A DNA stretch of 64,000 nucleotides from NCBI RefSeq assembly GCF_025961575.1, contig NZ_JAOQNX010000022.1, forward strand, positions 1-64,000, given 5' to 3'. Each line of letters opens with the position of its first letter. The first letter of the stretch is position 1. Made by a program: the position numbers and the translations under genes. The notes below the pieces were generated by a model that saw nothing but the letters and a program-made list of their open reading frames with translations, searched no databases and was not told where the DNA came from. Origin of the DNA: Rhodoblastus acidophilus (GTDB lineage: Bacteria > Pseudomonadota > Alphaproteobacteria > Rhizobiales > Beijerinckiaceae). Shown here in pieces: positions 1-7,948 of the stretch.

Positions 1-927
1 GATCTCATTGCCCGAGGCGTCGTAGAGAGAGAGCAGCGGGTTGCCGCTCACCCCCGAAAGGGACAGCGCCACCGTCGTCGGGCCGGTGACGGAGACTTTA
101 TAATAATCATCGGTGTCGGAGGTCCCGACCCAACCGGCCACGGTCTTGGCGGCGGCGGTCAGCGCGCCGAGCGCGGTGGCGTTGGCTCCAGCAATGTCGT
201 TGCCGGCGTTGTCCGTCGCCGACGCGGTCCCGACCGTGGGCGCGCCGGTCCAATAGGACAGGGTATAGGCGTTGTCGTAGGAACTATTGACCTTGACGTA
301 ATAGGTCCCGGCGGCGAGCGCGTTGGACAGCAGCGGGTAGCCCGAACCGGGCGAGGCCGAGGCGATCTCGGCGCCATTGGCGTCATAGAGGGTGAGCGAA
401 TCCAGGGTCGAGCCGAGCTTGAAATTGACGGTCGCCGCGCTCGCGAGCGTGAACGTATAAAAATCGTTGGGCGCGGCGGCGCCGACCCAGTCGGACACGC
501 TGGCGACCGTCGCCGTGGGCGCCGCCAAGGCGGTGGCGGCGGCGAAACTTTGCCCGGTCGCATTCGGCAGCGCCGTCGCCGAAGCGCTCAGCGTGAAAGG
601 CGTGTCGTTGGTCGAATTGACGTGGAGGTAATAGGTCCCGGCGGCGAGATCGGAGAAAAACAGCGCCGGATTGGACGAAGACGCGGAATAGGAGCGGATC
701 TGATTGCCGTTGGCGTCGAGAAGCGAAATCGACACCGAATCCAGCAACCCCGCCAATTGCAGCGACACATTCGACAACGACCCGACGCTGAACTTGTACC
801 AGTCGTCCGGAACCGCCTGGCCGACGAAATCGGAAACCACCGTCGCCGTCGAAGTGAGAGTCCCCAGCGAAGCGGCCGCAGCGAGAGTCGAAGCGCCAGT
901 TCCCTTTTGCGAAGCGTTTCCAGCCAT
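1..927 (-). CDS. Secreted repeat protein with PPC-like domains (C-terminus beyond window)
   Basis: The frame is open for 309 codons from an ATG at 927 to the left edge, so the C-terminus is missing. An AAGGGG ribosome site precedes the ATG. The protein holds about three copies of a roughly 95-residue unit resembling the bacterial pre-peptidase C-terminal (PPC) beta-sandwich. Each has a DWY/DFY/DYY-K/T-F/V strand, an L-x-DANG or LYDASG turn, and in the first two an AAGTYY strand (units near residues 30-115, 120-215 and 220 onward). There is no signal peptide and the N-terminus is Ala/Ser/Thr-rich, as in type I secretion substrates. A broken relative lies at 2894-3232. The domain assignment is from sequence pattern; secretion by a type I system is inferred. 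The function of the full protein is unknown. Confidence 0.75.
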   Translation of the reverse strand, partial: MAGNASQKGTGASTLAAAASLGTLTSTATVVSDFVGQAVPDDWYKFSVGSLSNVSLQLAGLLDSVSISLLDANGNQIRSYSASSSNPALFFSDLAAGTYYLHVNSTNDTPFTLSASATALPNATGQSFAAATALAAPTATVASVSDWVGAAAPNDFYTFTLASAATVNFKLGSTLDSLTLYDANGAEIASASPGSGYPLLSNALAAGTYYVKVNSSYDNAYTLSYWTGAPTVGTASATDNAGNDIAGANATALGALTAAAKTVAGWVGTSDTDDYYKVSVTGPTTVALSLSGVSGNPLLSLYDASGNEI

Positions 928-1334
928 TGCAGTCCCCTTCTGGTCGCCGCCAGAGCATTGCGAACAAATGCCGTCCCGCGCGGCTGCTGTGGACCAGCAG
1001 TTCATGCGGGCGCGTCTTGCAGGACCGGCGCTGGACGAAGAACGTTTGTTGCTGCCTGGGTGGATGGAGCGCTTTAAGAATTATCCAATAATTCCAAAAA
1101 ATTAGACTCCAAATTCCGCAACACCGAAATCATTCCCCTCAACTCCGCCGCGAAGACGTTCGTTGGTTTCAAATACCTACCTGAAGTTGTGCACGAAAAA
1201 CGCGCACAGCTACGTTATAGGTTAGAAATAACGAATTAAAACAGCTGCGTCAACAGCAACGAAGCTGATGATTTCACAGCATTTGCGCGAATCTCCAAAT
1301 GAGAGCTTCGAATTGCCGCCCGCCTCCATATGGA
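928..1334. other. Long upstream region of the PPC-repeat gene
   Basis: No convincing gene lies here. The first ~55 bases next to the ATG at 927 match the bases upstream of the broken copy at 3232, so the two genes share a 5' flank. The stretch 1080-1260 is clearly richer in A+T than its surroundings and probably holds the leftward promoter. I could not fix -35/-10 boxes with confidence. Short open frames exist on both strands but have no ribosome site or recognisable product. Confidence 0.4.
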
Positions 1335-1569
1335 GAATCGGCCCGCACATTTCGCGCCCAATCCAGCACAGAGCAACACGGGACGAGGTCTCAAAATGGC
1401 TAAAGACGGCCCTCGCGCCACGCAATGGCCGTTCGCTCACAGACATTGAACGCAGGCGTGTCGCCCGCAACGCGATGAAAGACCTCACCGCCTCCAGAAC
1501 CGTGTCCGCGCCCTCATCGAACCTTGAAGACACCCCGCCAACTTATATCGCTCAAATACAATGAAAATC
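1335..1569. repeat. 235-bp direct repeat, copy 1
   Basis: This aligns without gaps to 3309-3543, with roughly 25-30 substitutions in 235 bases by eye. Both strands stay largely open in both copies, so it could be the remnant of a coding sequence or a dispersed intergenic element. I do not recognise it. The two copies bracket the methyltransferase gene at 1739-2770. Confidence 0.75.
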
Positions 1570-1648
1570 CGCCGCTCACCTATTCTAGACACGCCCTACC
1601 CCCCAATACGGAGCCACGCGCGCCCACCTTCAATATTTGCGATATTTA

Positions 1649-1677
1649 TTGACAAAAAAACAAAATTATGACCTATT
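1649..1677 (+). promoter_or_regulatory. Candidate sigma-70 promoter for the methyltransferase gene
   Basis: A perfect TTGACA at 1649-1654 is followed after 17 bases by CCTATT at 1672-1677, within an A/T-rich stretch (1630-1735) that is unusual in this GC-rich window. It points at the gene starting at 1739. The -10 match is poor, so only the -35 is strong. Confidence 0.35.
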
Positions 1678-1738
1678 AGTTACTCGGTAGCTGCTTTTAC
1701 GACAGGCAAGCAATAAAAAAATACAGACAATTGCTGTC

Positions 1739-2770
1739 ATGGAGGTCCATTTGCTCAACTCTTTCAAAGATTTCTACGAAACGATTATCGTCGACCACCA
1801 CCAACCGGTCGAAATAAAAACCGTCGAAGACTTCAAGAAAACGAACGTCAGCTACGAGCAGAGAATCATCAACGAGAACTGGACTTTCGACACGAAGCCG
1901 CGCGACGCCACCGGCCACGAGGCTGCGCCGAACAATAGATTCGTCTTCGAATACCTTATTTTGGAGCGCCGCCTGTCCGGCTATAAGGGCATGGATTACT
2001 GGGATTTCATCCGCCACATCGTCAATAGCCGCGAAAACACGCGCATCCTTTCCGTGGGCAGCGGCCCGTGCGCCGTCGAAATGGAAATCGCGGAAAAGTT
2101 CACCAAGCCCTATGTCATCGATTGTCTGGACCTCAATGAAAATTTGATCAAGGACGCAACGCGTCGCGCCCAGGAGCGGGGCTTGAATCTCAAGCCAATG
2201 GTCGCCAACCTGAACGAGACCGTCTTCACCGAAAAATACGATCTGGTGATCATCTGCGCGGCGCTCCACCATTTCGTCGAGCTTGAGGCGGTACTGGATC
2301 GCATCCACGACGCCCTCAACGACAACGGCATGTTCGTGACCTACGAGCCGGTGATGCGCAGCGGCATGTTCCTGTTCCCAGCGACTCGCGTGTTCCTGGG
2401 GCTATTGTTCCTGCTGCTGCCTTCGCGGCTGCGGATCAACCACCAGGATTATCCCGGCGAGAAACGCGTCGACCGCTATTACAACGAATACGACCGCAGC
2501 GGCTGGACCTTCGAGTGCATCCGCTCGGGCGACATACCGGAGTTGCTGACGAAACATTTTAAGACCATCCATTACGGCCGTGGCATGACCTTCCTGCGTA
2601 GGGTTTCGGACAGCATCTACGGCTGCAATTACCGGATGGAAACCGAACGTGACCGCAGAATCGTGAAAGCCCTATGCTGGACCGACCGCTTCATGCGCGC
2701 GGCGCGGCTGCTGCGGCCGGAAGGCCTGTTCTTCATCGGCAGCCGCAAGGATCGGCCCGCGCCGATCTGA
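1739..2770 (+). CDS. Class I SAM-dependent methyltransferase
   Basis: 343 residues. The SAM-binding motif I is ILSVGSGPCAVEMEIA near residues 103-118. An acidic loop (DCLDLNENLI) follows, then the motif IV region YDLVIICAALHHF. The C-terminal half has a hydrophobic segment (GMFLFPATRVFLGLLFLLL) that may touch the membrane, and a basic end. The substrate cannot be read from sequence; small molecules, lipids or sugars are all possible. The ATG at 1739 has no ribosome site upstream. A GGAGGT at 1741-1746 sits just before an in-frame TTG at 1751, so the true start may be four codons later. The gene stands alone between two repeats and has an A/T-rich promoter region, suggesting acquisition or local rearrangement. 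Confidence 0.85.
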   Translation: MEVHLLNSFKDFYETIIVDHHQPVEIKTVEDFKKTNVSYEQRIINENWTFDTKPRDATGHEAAPNNRFVFEYLILERRLSGYKGMDYWDFIRHIVNSRENTRILSVGSGPCAVEMEIAEKFTKPYVIDCLDLNENLIKDATRRAQERGLNLKPMVANLNETVFTEKYDLVIICAALHHFVELEAVLDRIHDALNDNGMFVTYEPVMRSGMFLFPATRVFLGLLFLLLPSRLRINHQDYPGEKRVDRYYNEYDRSGWTFECIRSGDIPELLTKHFKTIHYGRGMTFLRRVSDSIYGCNYRMETERDRRIVKALCWTDRFMRAARLLRPEGLFFIGSRKDRPAPI

Positions 2771-2893
2771 GGACGCGGACGCCGCCGCGCTTTGAAAAAC
2801 GGGTATTTCCAGGCATGGCGTGGCGGGTGAACTCAGCCCGGCGGACGCGAATTTTTTGACCGGCTGGCGCTTTGCCGTCACCTTGAACAGCAG

Positions 2894-3232
2894 TCATTCC
2901 TGCCGCAGGATGGAAAATCCGAACGACCCCAAACAACTTCGGTGTCGGCGCCGTCCGAGGTGCGCCGCGAGCGTGTCGCTGATCAGGCCGTTGTAGCTCA
3001 AGGCGGAGGCGAAGCCGGCGCGTTGCAGTGAGACAGTCGAGAGCGACGACAGGGTGAATTGGAAGACAACCGTGGCGTCCGTCGCGCCGACCCAGTCGGC
3101 ATAGGTCTTGGCGGTCGAGGACAACGCGCCAATGGCTTTGGCGGCGGCGAGCGTATTCCCGGCGCCCGTCTTCATCGGCGCCGAATCCAGCAACCCCGTC
3201 AATTGCTGCGACACGCTCGACAAAGACCCCAT
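2894..3232 (-). pseudogene. Truncated and scrambled copy of the PPC-repeat protein gene
   Basis: An ATG at 3232 is preceded by the same AAGGGGACTGCA leader as the gene at 927. The frame runs only 112 residues. The first residues (MGSLSSVSQQLTGLLDS) resemble an internal piece of the intact gene (VGSLSNVSLQLAGLLDS). A later part (ALSSTAKTYADWVGATD) resembles its third repeat (ALTAAAKTVAGWVGTSD). The last ~25 residues are Arg-rich with no similarity, as expected after a frameshift. It therefore looks like a rearranged remnant. An expressed short protein cannot be excluded. Confidence 0.6.
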
Positions 3233-3308
3233 TGCAGTCCCCTTCTGGTCGCCGCCAGAGCATTGCGAACAAAATGCAGTCCCATGCGACTGCTGCGAAC
3301 CAGGAGTA

Positions 3309-3543
3309 GAATCGGCCCGCACATTTCGCGCCCAATCCAGCGCAGAGCGACACGGGACGAGGTCTCAAAATGGCTGGAGACGATCGTCGCGCGACGCAAC
3401 GGCCGTTCGCTCACAGACATTGAACGCGGGTGTGTCGGCCGAAACGCGATGAAAGACCTCACCGCCTCCAGAACCGCGTCCGCGCCCTCATCGAACCTCA
3501 CGGACGCCCCGTCAGCCTATATCGCTCAAATACAATGGAAATC
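3309..3543. repeat. 235-bp direct repeat, copy 2
   Basis: Ungapped partner of 1335-1569. Here the repeat lies only ~77 bases from the broken PPC gene, whereas copy 1 lies ~408 bases from the intact gene. About 330 bases present near copy 1 are therefore absent here. Confidence 0.75.
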
Positions 3544-3564
3544 AGCCTCTTACCTAACGCAAGC

Positions 3565-3580
3565 CTGACGCAAGCGTCAG
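3565..3580. promoter_or_regulatory. Inverted repeat just upstream of the PAS gene
   Basis: CTGACGC-AA-GCGTCAG is a perfect 7-bp inverted repeat with a two-base centre, ending 16 bases before the GTG at 3597. It could be an operator or an mRNA hairpin near the start. No regulator can be assigned. Confidence 0.4.
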
Positions 3581-3596
3581 CCGCGAGTTTCGCTAC

Positions 3597-4208
3597 GTGA
3601 TTGTCCCCAAGCGTTTCCTCAGGAATTGTGCCTTGCTCCCAAGTTTCCGATCAGCGCCCCTGGGGCCGATCAAGCAGAAGCTGCTGTCACGCGTCGCTCC
3701 AACCGGCGTTGAACGTCGCTTTCCGGAAAGGGACATCATCGTCTCGAAGACCGACCTCAAGGGAACCATCACCTACGCCAATCGCGTGTTCCTCGACGTC
3801 GCCGGACTGACAGAGCGGGAGGTCATCGGCGCGCCCCATTCTTTTCTCCGCCATCCCGACATGCCCCGCGCCGTGTTCGCGCTGCTCTGGGAGCGCCTGG
3901 CCGCGGGCAAGGAAATCTTCGCCTATGTCGTCAATCTCGCGGCCAACGGCGACCATTATTGGGTCCATGCCCATGTGACGCCGACCTTTGGCGCCAGCGG
4001 CGAGATCGTCGGCTTCCATTCCAACCGCCGCGTCCCCCATCCGGCCGCCGTCGAAAAAATCAAGCCGATCTATCGAAAGCTTCGAGAGATCGAGGACAAC
4101 AACGCCAATCGCGCCAACGGGCTCGCGCAATCGCGCGCCCACCTCAACGCAATTCTCGCACAAGCGGGCGTCACCTATGACCAATTCGTCTTCTCTCTCG
4201 CAAGCTGA
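3597..4208 (+). CDS. PAS-domain protein, Aer-like sensor (first of two)
   Basis: 203 residues. After a ~45-residue basic N-terminus comes one PAS domain with the Aer signature: a DIIVSKTD opening, ITYANRVF, IGAPHSFLRHPDMP and DHYWVHAHVTP. Aer PAS domains bind FAD and sense redox or oxygen; FAD binding here is inferred. There is no transmembrane or signalling domain in this polypeptide. The GTG start at 3597 is the only reasonable one, with no clear ribosome site. Its last ~32 bases overlap the chemoreceptor gene (ATG at 4177), implying translational coupling. The pair looks like a split Aer receptor. Confidence 0.85.
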   Translation: MIVPKRFLRNCALLPSFRSAPLGPIKQKLLSRVAPTGVERRFPERDIIVSKTDLKGTITYANRVFLDVAGLTEREVIGAPHSFLRHPDMPRAVFALLWERLAAGKEIFAYVVNLAANGDHYWVHAHVTPTFGASGEIVGFHSNRRVPHPAAVEKIKPIYRKLREIEDNNANRANGLAQSRAHLNAILAQAGVTYDQFVFSLAS

Positions 4209-5505
4209 ATGGCTTGTCCGCCTGACCGCCATCGTGGCCCTCGCGGGCGCGATCATCTCCCTGTTCAACGACCGCATCCTCGACGCGGCCGCCCTGGGCG
4301 CCGCGAGCCTATGCGCCGGCGTGGCGATGGCGCGGCTCAGGCACGCCCGCGCCACGCTCAAGGCGGTCAGCGCCGTTCTGGCGAGCGCCGCCAAGGGCGA
4401 TCTCGAGCCGCGCCTCGTGCTGACGCGCGATCGCGGCGAGATGCTGGCCCTGGCCGATGACCTGAACCGCGCGCTCGATCTTGTCGACGCCTTCGTGCGC
4501 GAGGCGACGGCGACGCTCGCCTGCGTGCGCGACGGCGAATTCCACCGGCGGATCGTCGAACGCGGCCTCGCGGGAACCTTCGCCCGGGGCGCGCAGACGA
4601 TGAACGAAGCCGTGGTCACCATTCACGCGCGGCTGAGCGGCTTTTCGCAAGTGATCGGCGAATTCGACCGCACCGTGGGCGCGGTGTCAGGCGTGCTGGC
4701 GAGTGAAGTCCAGGTGCTCGACGGCGCGGCGAAGACCATGAACGTGGCCGCCACGGAAACGCAGGAACGGTCCGGCGCGATCACCCAGCAGGCGGCGGAA
4801 ACCTCGGCGAGCGTGTCCACGGTCTCCTCCGCCTCGGAGCAGCTTACGGCTTCGGCGAGCGAGATCGCCGCGCAAACGCGCCGCGCCCTGGATGTGTCGC
4901 GCTCGGCGCAGCAGCAATCCTCCGTCGCCGGCGACGCCATGACCGAATTGACCGCCGCCATTCACGAAATCGCCGAGGTGGTCGAGCTGATCGCCAACAT
5001 TTCGACCCAGACGCGCACCCTGGCGCTGAACGCCAATATCGAGGCGGTGCGCGCCGGCGATCATGGACGCGGGTTCGGCGTGGTGGCGACGGAAGTCAAG
5101 AATCTGGCGGCGCAAACCGCCGACGCGACCGAGCAGATCAAGGCGCGGATCGCCGACATTCAGGCCAAATCCGATCGCGGCCTGCACTCGATTTTCGCCA
5201 TCGGGCAAACGACCTCGGAAGTGGTCGAAATCGCCTCGGCGATTTCCGCGGCGACCGAGCAGCAATCGCTGGCGACCCAGGAAATCGCGCGGACCATGCA
5301 AACCGTCACGGATGCGACGGCGGCGGTGACGAACAATGCGACGGTGGTGAACACGGTCGCCAATGACAGCGGCCGGGCCGCGCATGATGTGGCGAAAATT
5401 TCCGGCGCGCTGGCGAACGAAGTCGGACGCCTCGACCAGTCGGTCGCCGACTTCCTCAAACTGGCGCGCGAAGTCGCCAGCGGCCGGCGATCCCAGGCGG
5501 CGTGA
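4177..5505 (+). CDS. Methyl-accepting chemotaxis protein without its own sensor domain
   Basis: 442 residues from the ATG at 4177, inside the end of the PAS gene. Two hydrophobic segments near the N-terminus (about residues 10-27 and 34-48) form a hairpin anchor with almost no periplasmic loop. A HAMP-like linker follows, then a full MCP signalling domain. The hairpin tip QTRTLALNANIEAVRAGD and the GRGFGVVATEVKNLA segment match the conserved CheA/CheW-contact core. With no ligand-binding domain of its own, sensing probably comes from the PAS proteins on either side. The frame stays open upstream to 3988, but that part is in the wrong frame of the PAS gene and is not the start. Confidence 0.9.
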   Translation: MTNSSSLSQAEWLVRLTAIVALAGAIISLFNDRILDAAALGAASLCAGVAMARLRHARATLKAVSAVLASAAKGDLEPRLVLTRDRGEMLALADDLNRALDLVDAFVREATATLACVRDGEFHRRIVERGLAGTFARGAQTMNEAVVTIHARLSGFSQVIGEFDRTVGAVSGVLASEVQVLDGAAKTMNVAATETQERSGAITQQAAETSASVSTVSSASEQLTASASEIAAQTRRALDVSRSAQQQSSVAGDAMTELTAAIHEIAEVVELIANISTQTRTLALNANIEAVRAGDHGRGFGVVATEVKNLAAQTADATEQIKARIADIQAKSDRGLHSIFAIGQTTSEVVEIASAISAATEQQSLATQEIARTMQTVTDATAAVTNNATVVNTVANDSGRAAHDVAKISGALANEVGRLDQSVADFLKLAREVASGRRSQAA

Positions 5506-5543
5506 CCCACACCCAATGCGGCTCCATAACCGGGAAGACGGCC

Positions 5544-6071
5544 ATGACGAATGTGATTCAGCCGACCCAGCGCGAAGTCTTTTTCGATCGCGACGAGATC
5601 ATCGTCTCGAAAACTGACGTGAAGGGACGGATCACTTACGCAAACCGAGTGTTCTGCACTGTCGCGGGCTATAGCGAGAAGGAGCTGATCGGCGCGCCGC
5701 ATTCCATCGTCCGCCACCCCGACATGCCGCGGGCGGTGTTCAAATTTATGTGGGAGCGCATCCTCGAAGGCCACGAAATCTTCGCCTATGTGAAGAATAT
5801 GGCCAAGACCGGCGATCACTATTGGGTCTTCGCCCATGTCACCCCGTCCTATGACGGGGCCGGAAATCTGTTCGGCTTCCATTCCAACCGTCGCGCGCCG
5901 GACCCAAGCATCGTGAGGGACGCCATTGTTCCGCTCTACGAGACCTTGCTGAAGACCGAGACGGCGACGGCCAACGCCAAAGACGGCCTGGCGGCGTCCT
6001 ACAAGCAATTCACGGATGTCGTGCAGAGCAAGGCGCGCAGCTACGACGAATTGGTTTTCTCTCTGGTTTAG
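5544..6071 (+). CDS. PAS-domain protein, Aer-like sensor (second of two)
   Basis: 175 residues from the ATG at 5544. It is a close paralogue of the PAS protein at 3597: EIIVSKTDVKGRITYANRVF, IGAPHSIVRHPDMP, DHYWVFAHVTP and FGFHSNRRAPDP, and both end in YD-x-x-VFSL. A GTG at 5502, overlapping the chemoreceptor stop, is an alternative start that adds 14 residues; I prefer 5544 because similarity and a GGGAAG upstream fit better. Together with 3597 and 4177 it forms a PAS-MCP-PAS unit. A repeat element begins exactly at its stop codon. Confidence 0.85.
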   Translation: MTNVIQPTQREVFFDRDEIIVSKTDVKGRITYANRVFCTVAGYSEKELIGAPHSIVRHPDMPRAVFKFMWERILEGHEIFAYVKNMAKTGDHYWVFAHVTPSYDGAGNLFGFHSNRRAPDPSIVRDAIVPLYETLLKTETATANAKDGLAASYKQFTDVVQSKARSYDELVFSLV

Positions 6072-6215
6072 CAGGCTGCGGAAAGCTGCTGCGCAGCCTC
6101 CTCACCATCATGGATTTCTCTATATAGACTAATAAATTAGCCTTCACCCTGAGGAGCCCGCCTTGGCGGGCGTCTCGAAGGGCGGGGGCGGCCCACGGCT
6201 TTTTCAGCAGCCTGC
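6071..6215. mobile_element. MITE-like element with terminal inverted repeats
   Basis: The left end GCAGGCTGCGGAAA (6071-6084) is nearly the inverse of the right end CTTTTTCAGCAGCCTGC (6199-6215). Inside lies a palindromic unit, 6143-6185, with arms GAGGAGCCCGCC and GGCGGGCGTCTC, a type of repeat I associate with Rhizobiales intergenic regions. There is no transposase. The left end overlaps the TAG of the PAS gene. No target duplication is evident. It may also act as a terminator for that gene. Confidence 0.55.
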
Positions 6216-6529
6216 CAAAAAACATTTTCGAACGAAGCGGATGCCGGTTCGGCGTGAAGGCTCTGAGGCGGTCGTCGTGACCCCGAGCAAACCATCGATC
6301 GCCTTCAGTCCATGAAAACCGGATGATCGTGCTGGTCGAGAACCGCCTCCTGGCGAGGCTGCCTTGAGAACGCCCGAAGGCCGGGTCGAAATCGTGGCGA
6401 CGACGATCGCGCCGGGTTTCGCCCACAAATGGAAGAAGGACGAAAGCCGACTCGAGGGTGTCGCGCCAAGGGTATGATTTTTTCTAAAACTATGCTTATC
6501 TGCCGCGTCGCCCGCACAGGAATCGCCTG
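6216..6529. other. Intergenic region upstream of the nickel operon
   Basis: No gene is supported. Fragments of open frame on both strands look decayed. The last ~60 bases (6465-6500) turn A/T-rich (GGTATGATTTTTTCTAAAAC and following) and probably contain the nik promoter. GTATGA there equals half of the E. coli-type NikR site, but I do not see the matching half-site, so no operator is called. Confidence 0.4.
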
Positions 6530-7309
6530 ATGTTTCGCGCATCCGTTGCTTTCGCCGCCCTCCTCCTCGCTCAAGCTCCAGCGCTCGCCCATTTCCAGGA
6601 AATCATTCCTTCCGCGGACGTGCTGCCGGAAGGCGGCGAGGTCACGCTCGATCTGACGTTCACCCATCCGATGGAGCGGGGACCGGTGATGGAGATGGCG
6701 CGACCGAAGCGCGTCGGCGCGCTCATCGACGGCAAACCGGTGGATTTGACCAGCGCCCTCACGGAAAAGAAGCTGGAGGGCAAGACGGCCTGGACGCTGG
6801 CGACAAAACTGGACAAGCCTGGCGCGGCCGTGTTTTTCGTCGAGCCGCAGCCCTATTGGGAGCCGGCCGAGAAGAAATGGATCACCCATATGGCCAAGGT
6901 GGTGGTCGACAGCTACGCGTCGGGCGAAGGCTGGGACAAGCTCGCCGGCCTGCCGGTGGAGATCGAGCCGTTGACGCGACCGACCGGCCTGTGGACCGGC
7001 AGTCTGTTTCGCGGCATCGTCCGCGCCAAGAACAAGCCCGTTCCCTTCGCCGAAATCGAGGTGGAATGGGCCAATGACGGATCAGTGAAGGCGCCGAACG
7101 AAGCCTTCATCACCCAAAAAATCAAAGCGGACCAGAATGGCGTGTTCGCTTACGCCCTGCCGCATGCGGGCTGGTGGGGTTTTGCGGCCTTGATCGACGG
7201 CCCCGCCGCCAAGGCGCCGGACGGCGGCCCGGCGAAGACGGAGCTTGGCGGGCTGTTCTGGGTCAAGGCCACCGATTTCCCTGCGACGGCGGCGGCCTCG
7301 GCCAAATAG
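6530..7309 (+). CDS. nikK: NikK-like periplasmic DUF4198 protein of the nickel ECF transporter
   Basis: 259 residues with a clear signal peptide (FAALLLAQAPALA) cut before HFQEIIPS, leaving a His at the mature N-terminus, as is common in metal-binding periplasmic proteins. The body is the beta-rich DUF4198 fold: HPMERGPVMEM, WITHMAKVVVDSY, and a C-terminal Ig-like part ending GWWGFAALIDG. Proteins of this family accompany Ni/Co energy-coupling-factor transporters. It is first in a tight operon, with 12 bases to nikM. A role in delivering Ni2+ to NikM is inferred from family and neighbours. Confidence 0.85.
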   Translation: MFRASVAFAALLLAQAPALAHFQEIIPSADVLPEGGEVTLDLTFTHPMERGPVMEMARPKRVGALIDGKPVDLTSALTEKKLEGKTAWTLATKLDKPGAAVFFVEPQPYWEPAEKKWITHMAKVVVDSYASGEGWDKLAGLPVEIEPLTRPTGLWTGSLFRGIVRAKNKPVPFAEIEVEWANDGSVKAPNEAFITQKIKADQNGVFAYALPHAGWWGFAALIDGPAAKAPDGGPAKTELGGLFWVKATDFPATAAASAK

Positions 7310-7321
7310 GATTTTCGAGCC

Positions 7322-7948
7322 ATGGCGCATATTCCCGACGGCGTGCTCTCCGCTCCGGTGCTCATCGGCGGCGCGGTGCTGGCCGTTGGCGGCCTGACGC
7401 TGGGCCTGCGGCGTCTCGACGAGTCCGAAATCCCCAAGACGGCGATCCTGGCCTCGACCTTCTTCGTCGCCTCGCTGGTCGCCGTTCCCGTGGGGCCGTC
7501 GAGCGTGCATCTGCTGCTGTCCGGCCTGATGGGGCTGGTGCTGGGCCTGCGCGCCATTCCCGCCGTCTTCGTCGGGCTGCTGCTCCAGGCCGTTCTGTTC
7601 GGCTTCGGCGGCCTGACGTCGCTGGGCGTCGATCTCGTCAACATCGCCTTTCCCGGCGTCGCCGCCGCGCTGCTGGCGCGCCCCCTGCTGGCGCGGGCGC
7701 AGGGTTTTGGCGCCGCGGCGATCGGCGCCGGCGTCGCCGCTTTCTCCGTCCTGGGAACCACGGCTTGCGTCTCGGCGGCGCTCGCCCTGTCCTCGGCGGA
7801 TTATCTGCCGAGCCTGCGGGTGATCGCGCTGACCTATATTCCCCTGGCGCTGGTCGAGGCGGTGATCACCGGTTTCGTCATCGCCTATCTCAAGCGCGTG
7901 AAACCGGAAAGCCTTGGCTTGACCGCACAGCCGGAGGGCGCGGCGTGA
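7322..7948 (+). CDS. nikM: Nickel/cobalt ECF transporter substrate-binding membrane subunit (CbiM/NikM)
   Basis: 208 residues and about six hydrophobic segments. The N-terminus MAHIPDGVLS is the CbiM/NikM metal site, where the N-terminal amine and the nearby His bind Ni2+ or Co2+. Further conserved parts are VGPSSVHLLLSGLMGLVLG and FGFGGLTSLGVDLVN. The C-terminus overlaps nikL by 4 bases. Nickel rather than cobalt is preferred because of the NikK/NikL partners, nikR at the end of the operon, and the [NiFe] hydrogenase in the same window. Confidence 0.92.
   Translation: MAHIPDGVLSAPVLIGGAVLAVGGLTLGLRRLDESEIPKTAILASTFFVASLVAVPVGPSSVHLLLSGLMGLVLGLRAIPAVFVGLLLQAVLFGFGGLTSLGVDLVNIAFPGVAAALLARPLLARAQGFGAAAIGAGVAAFSVLGTTACVSAALALSSADYLPSLRVIALTYIPLALVEAVITGFVIAYLKRVKPESLGLTAQPEGAA

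Noticed and set aside
6472-6501. Possible NikR operator (GTATGA half-site) before nikK
   Set aside because: No matching inverted half-site at the expected spacing.
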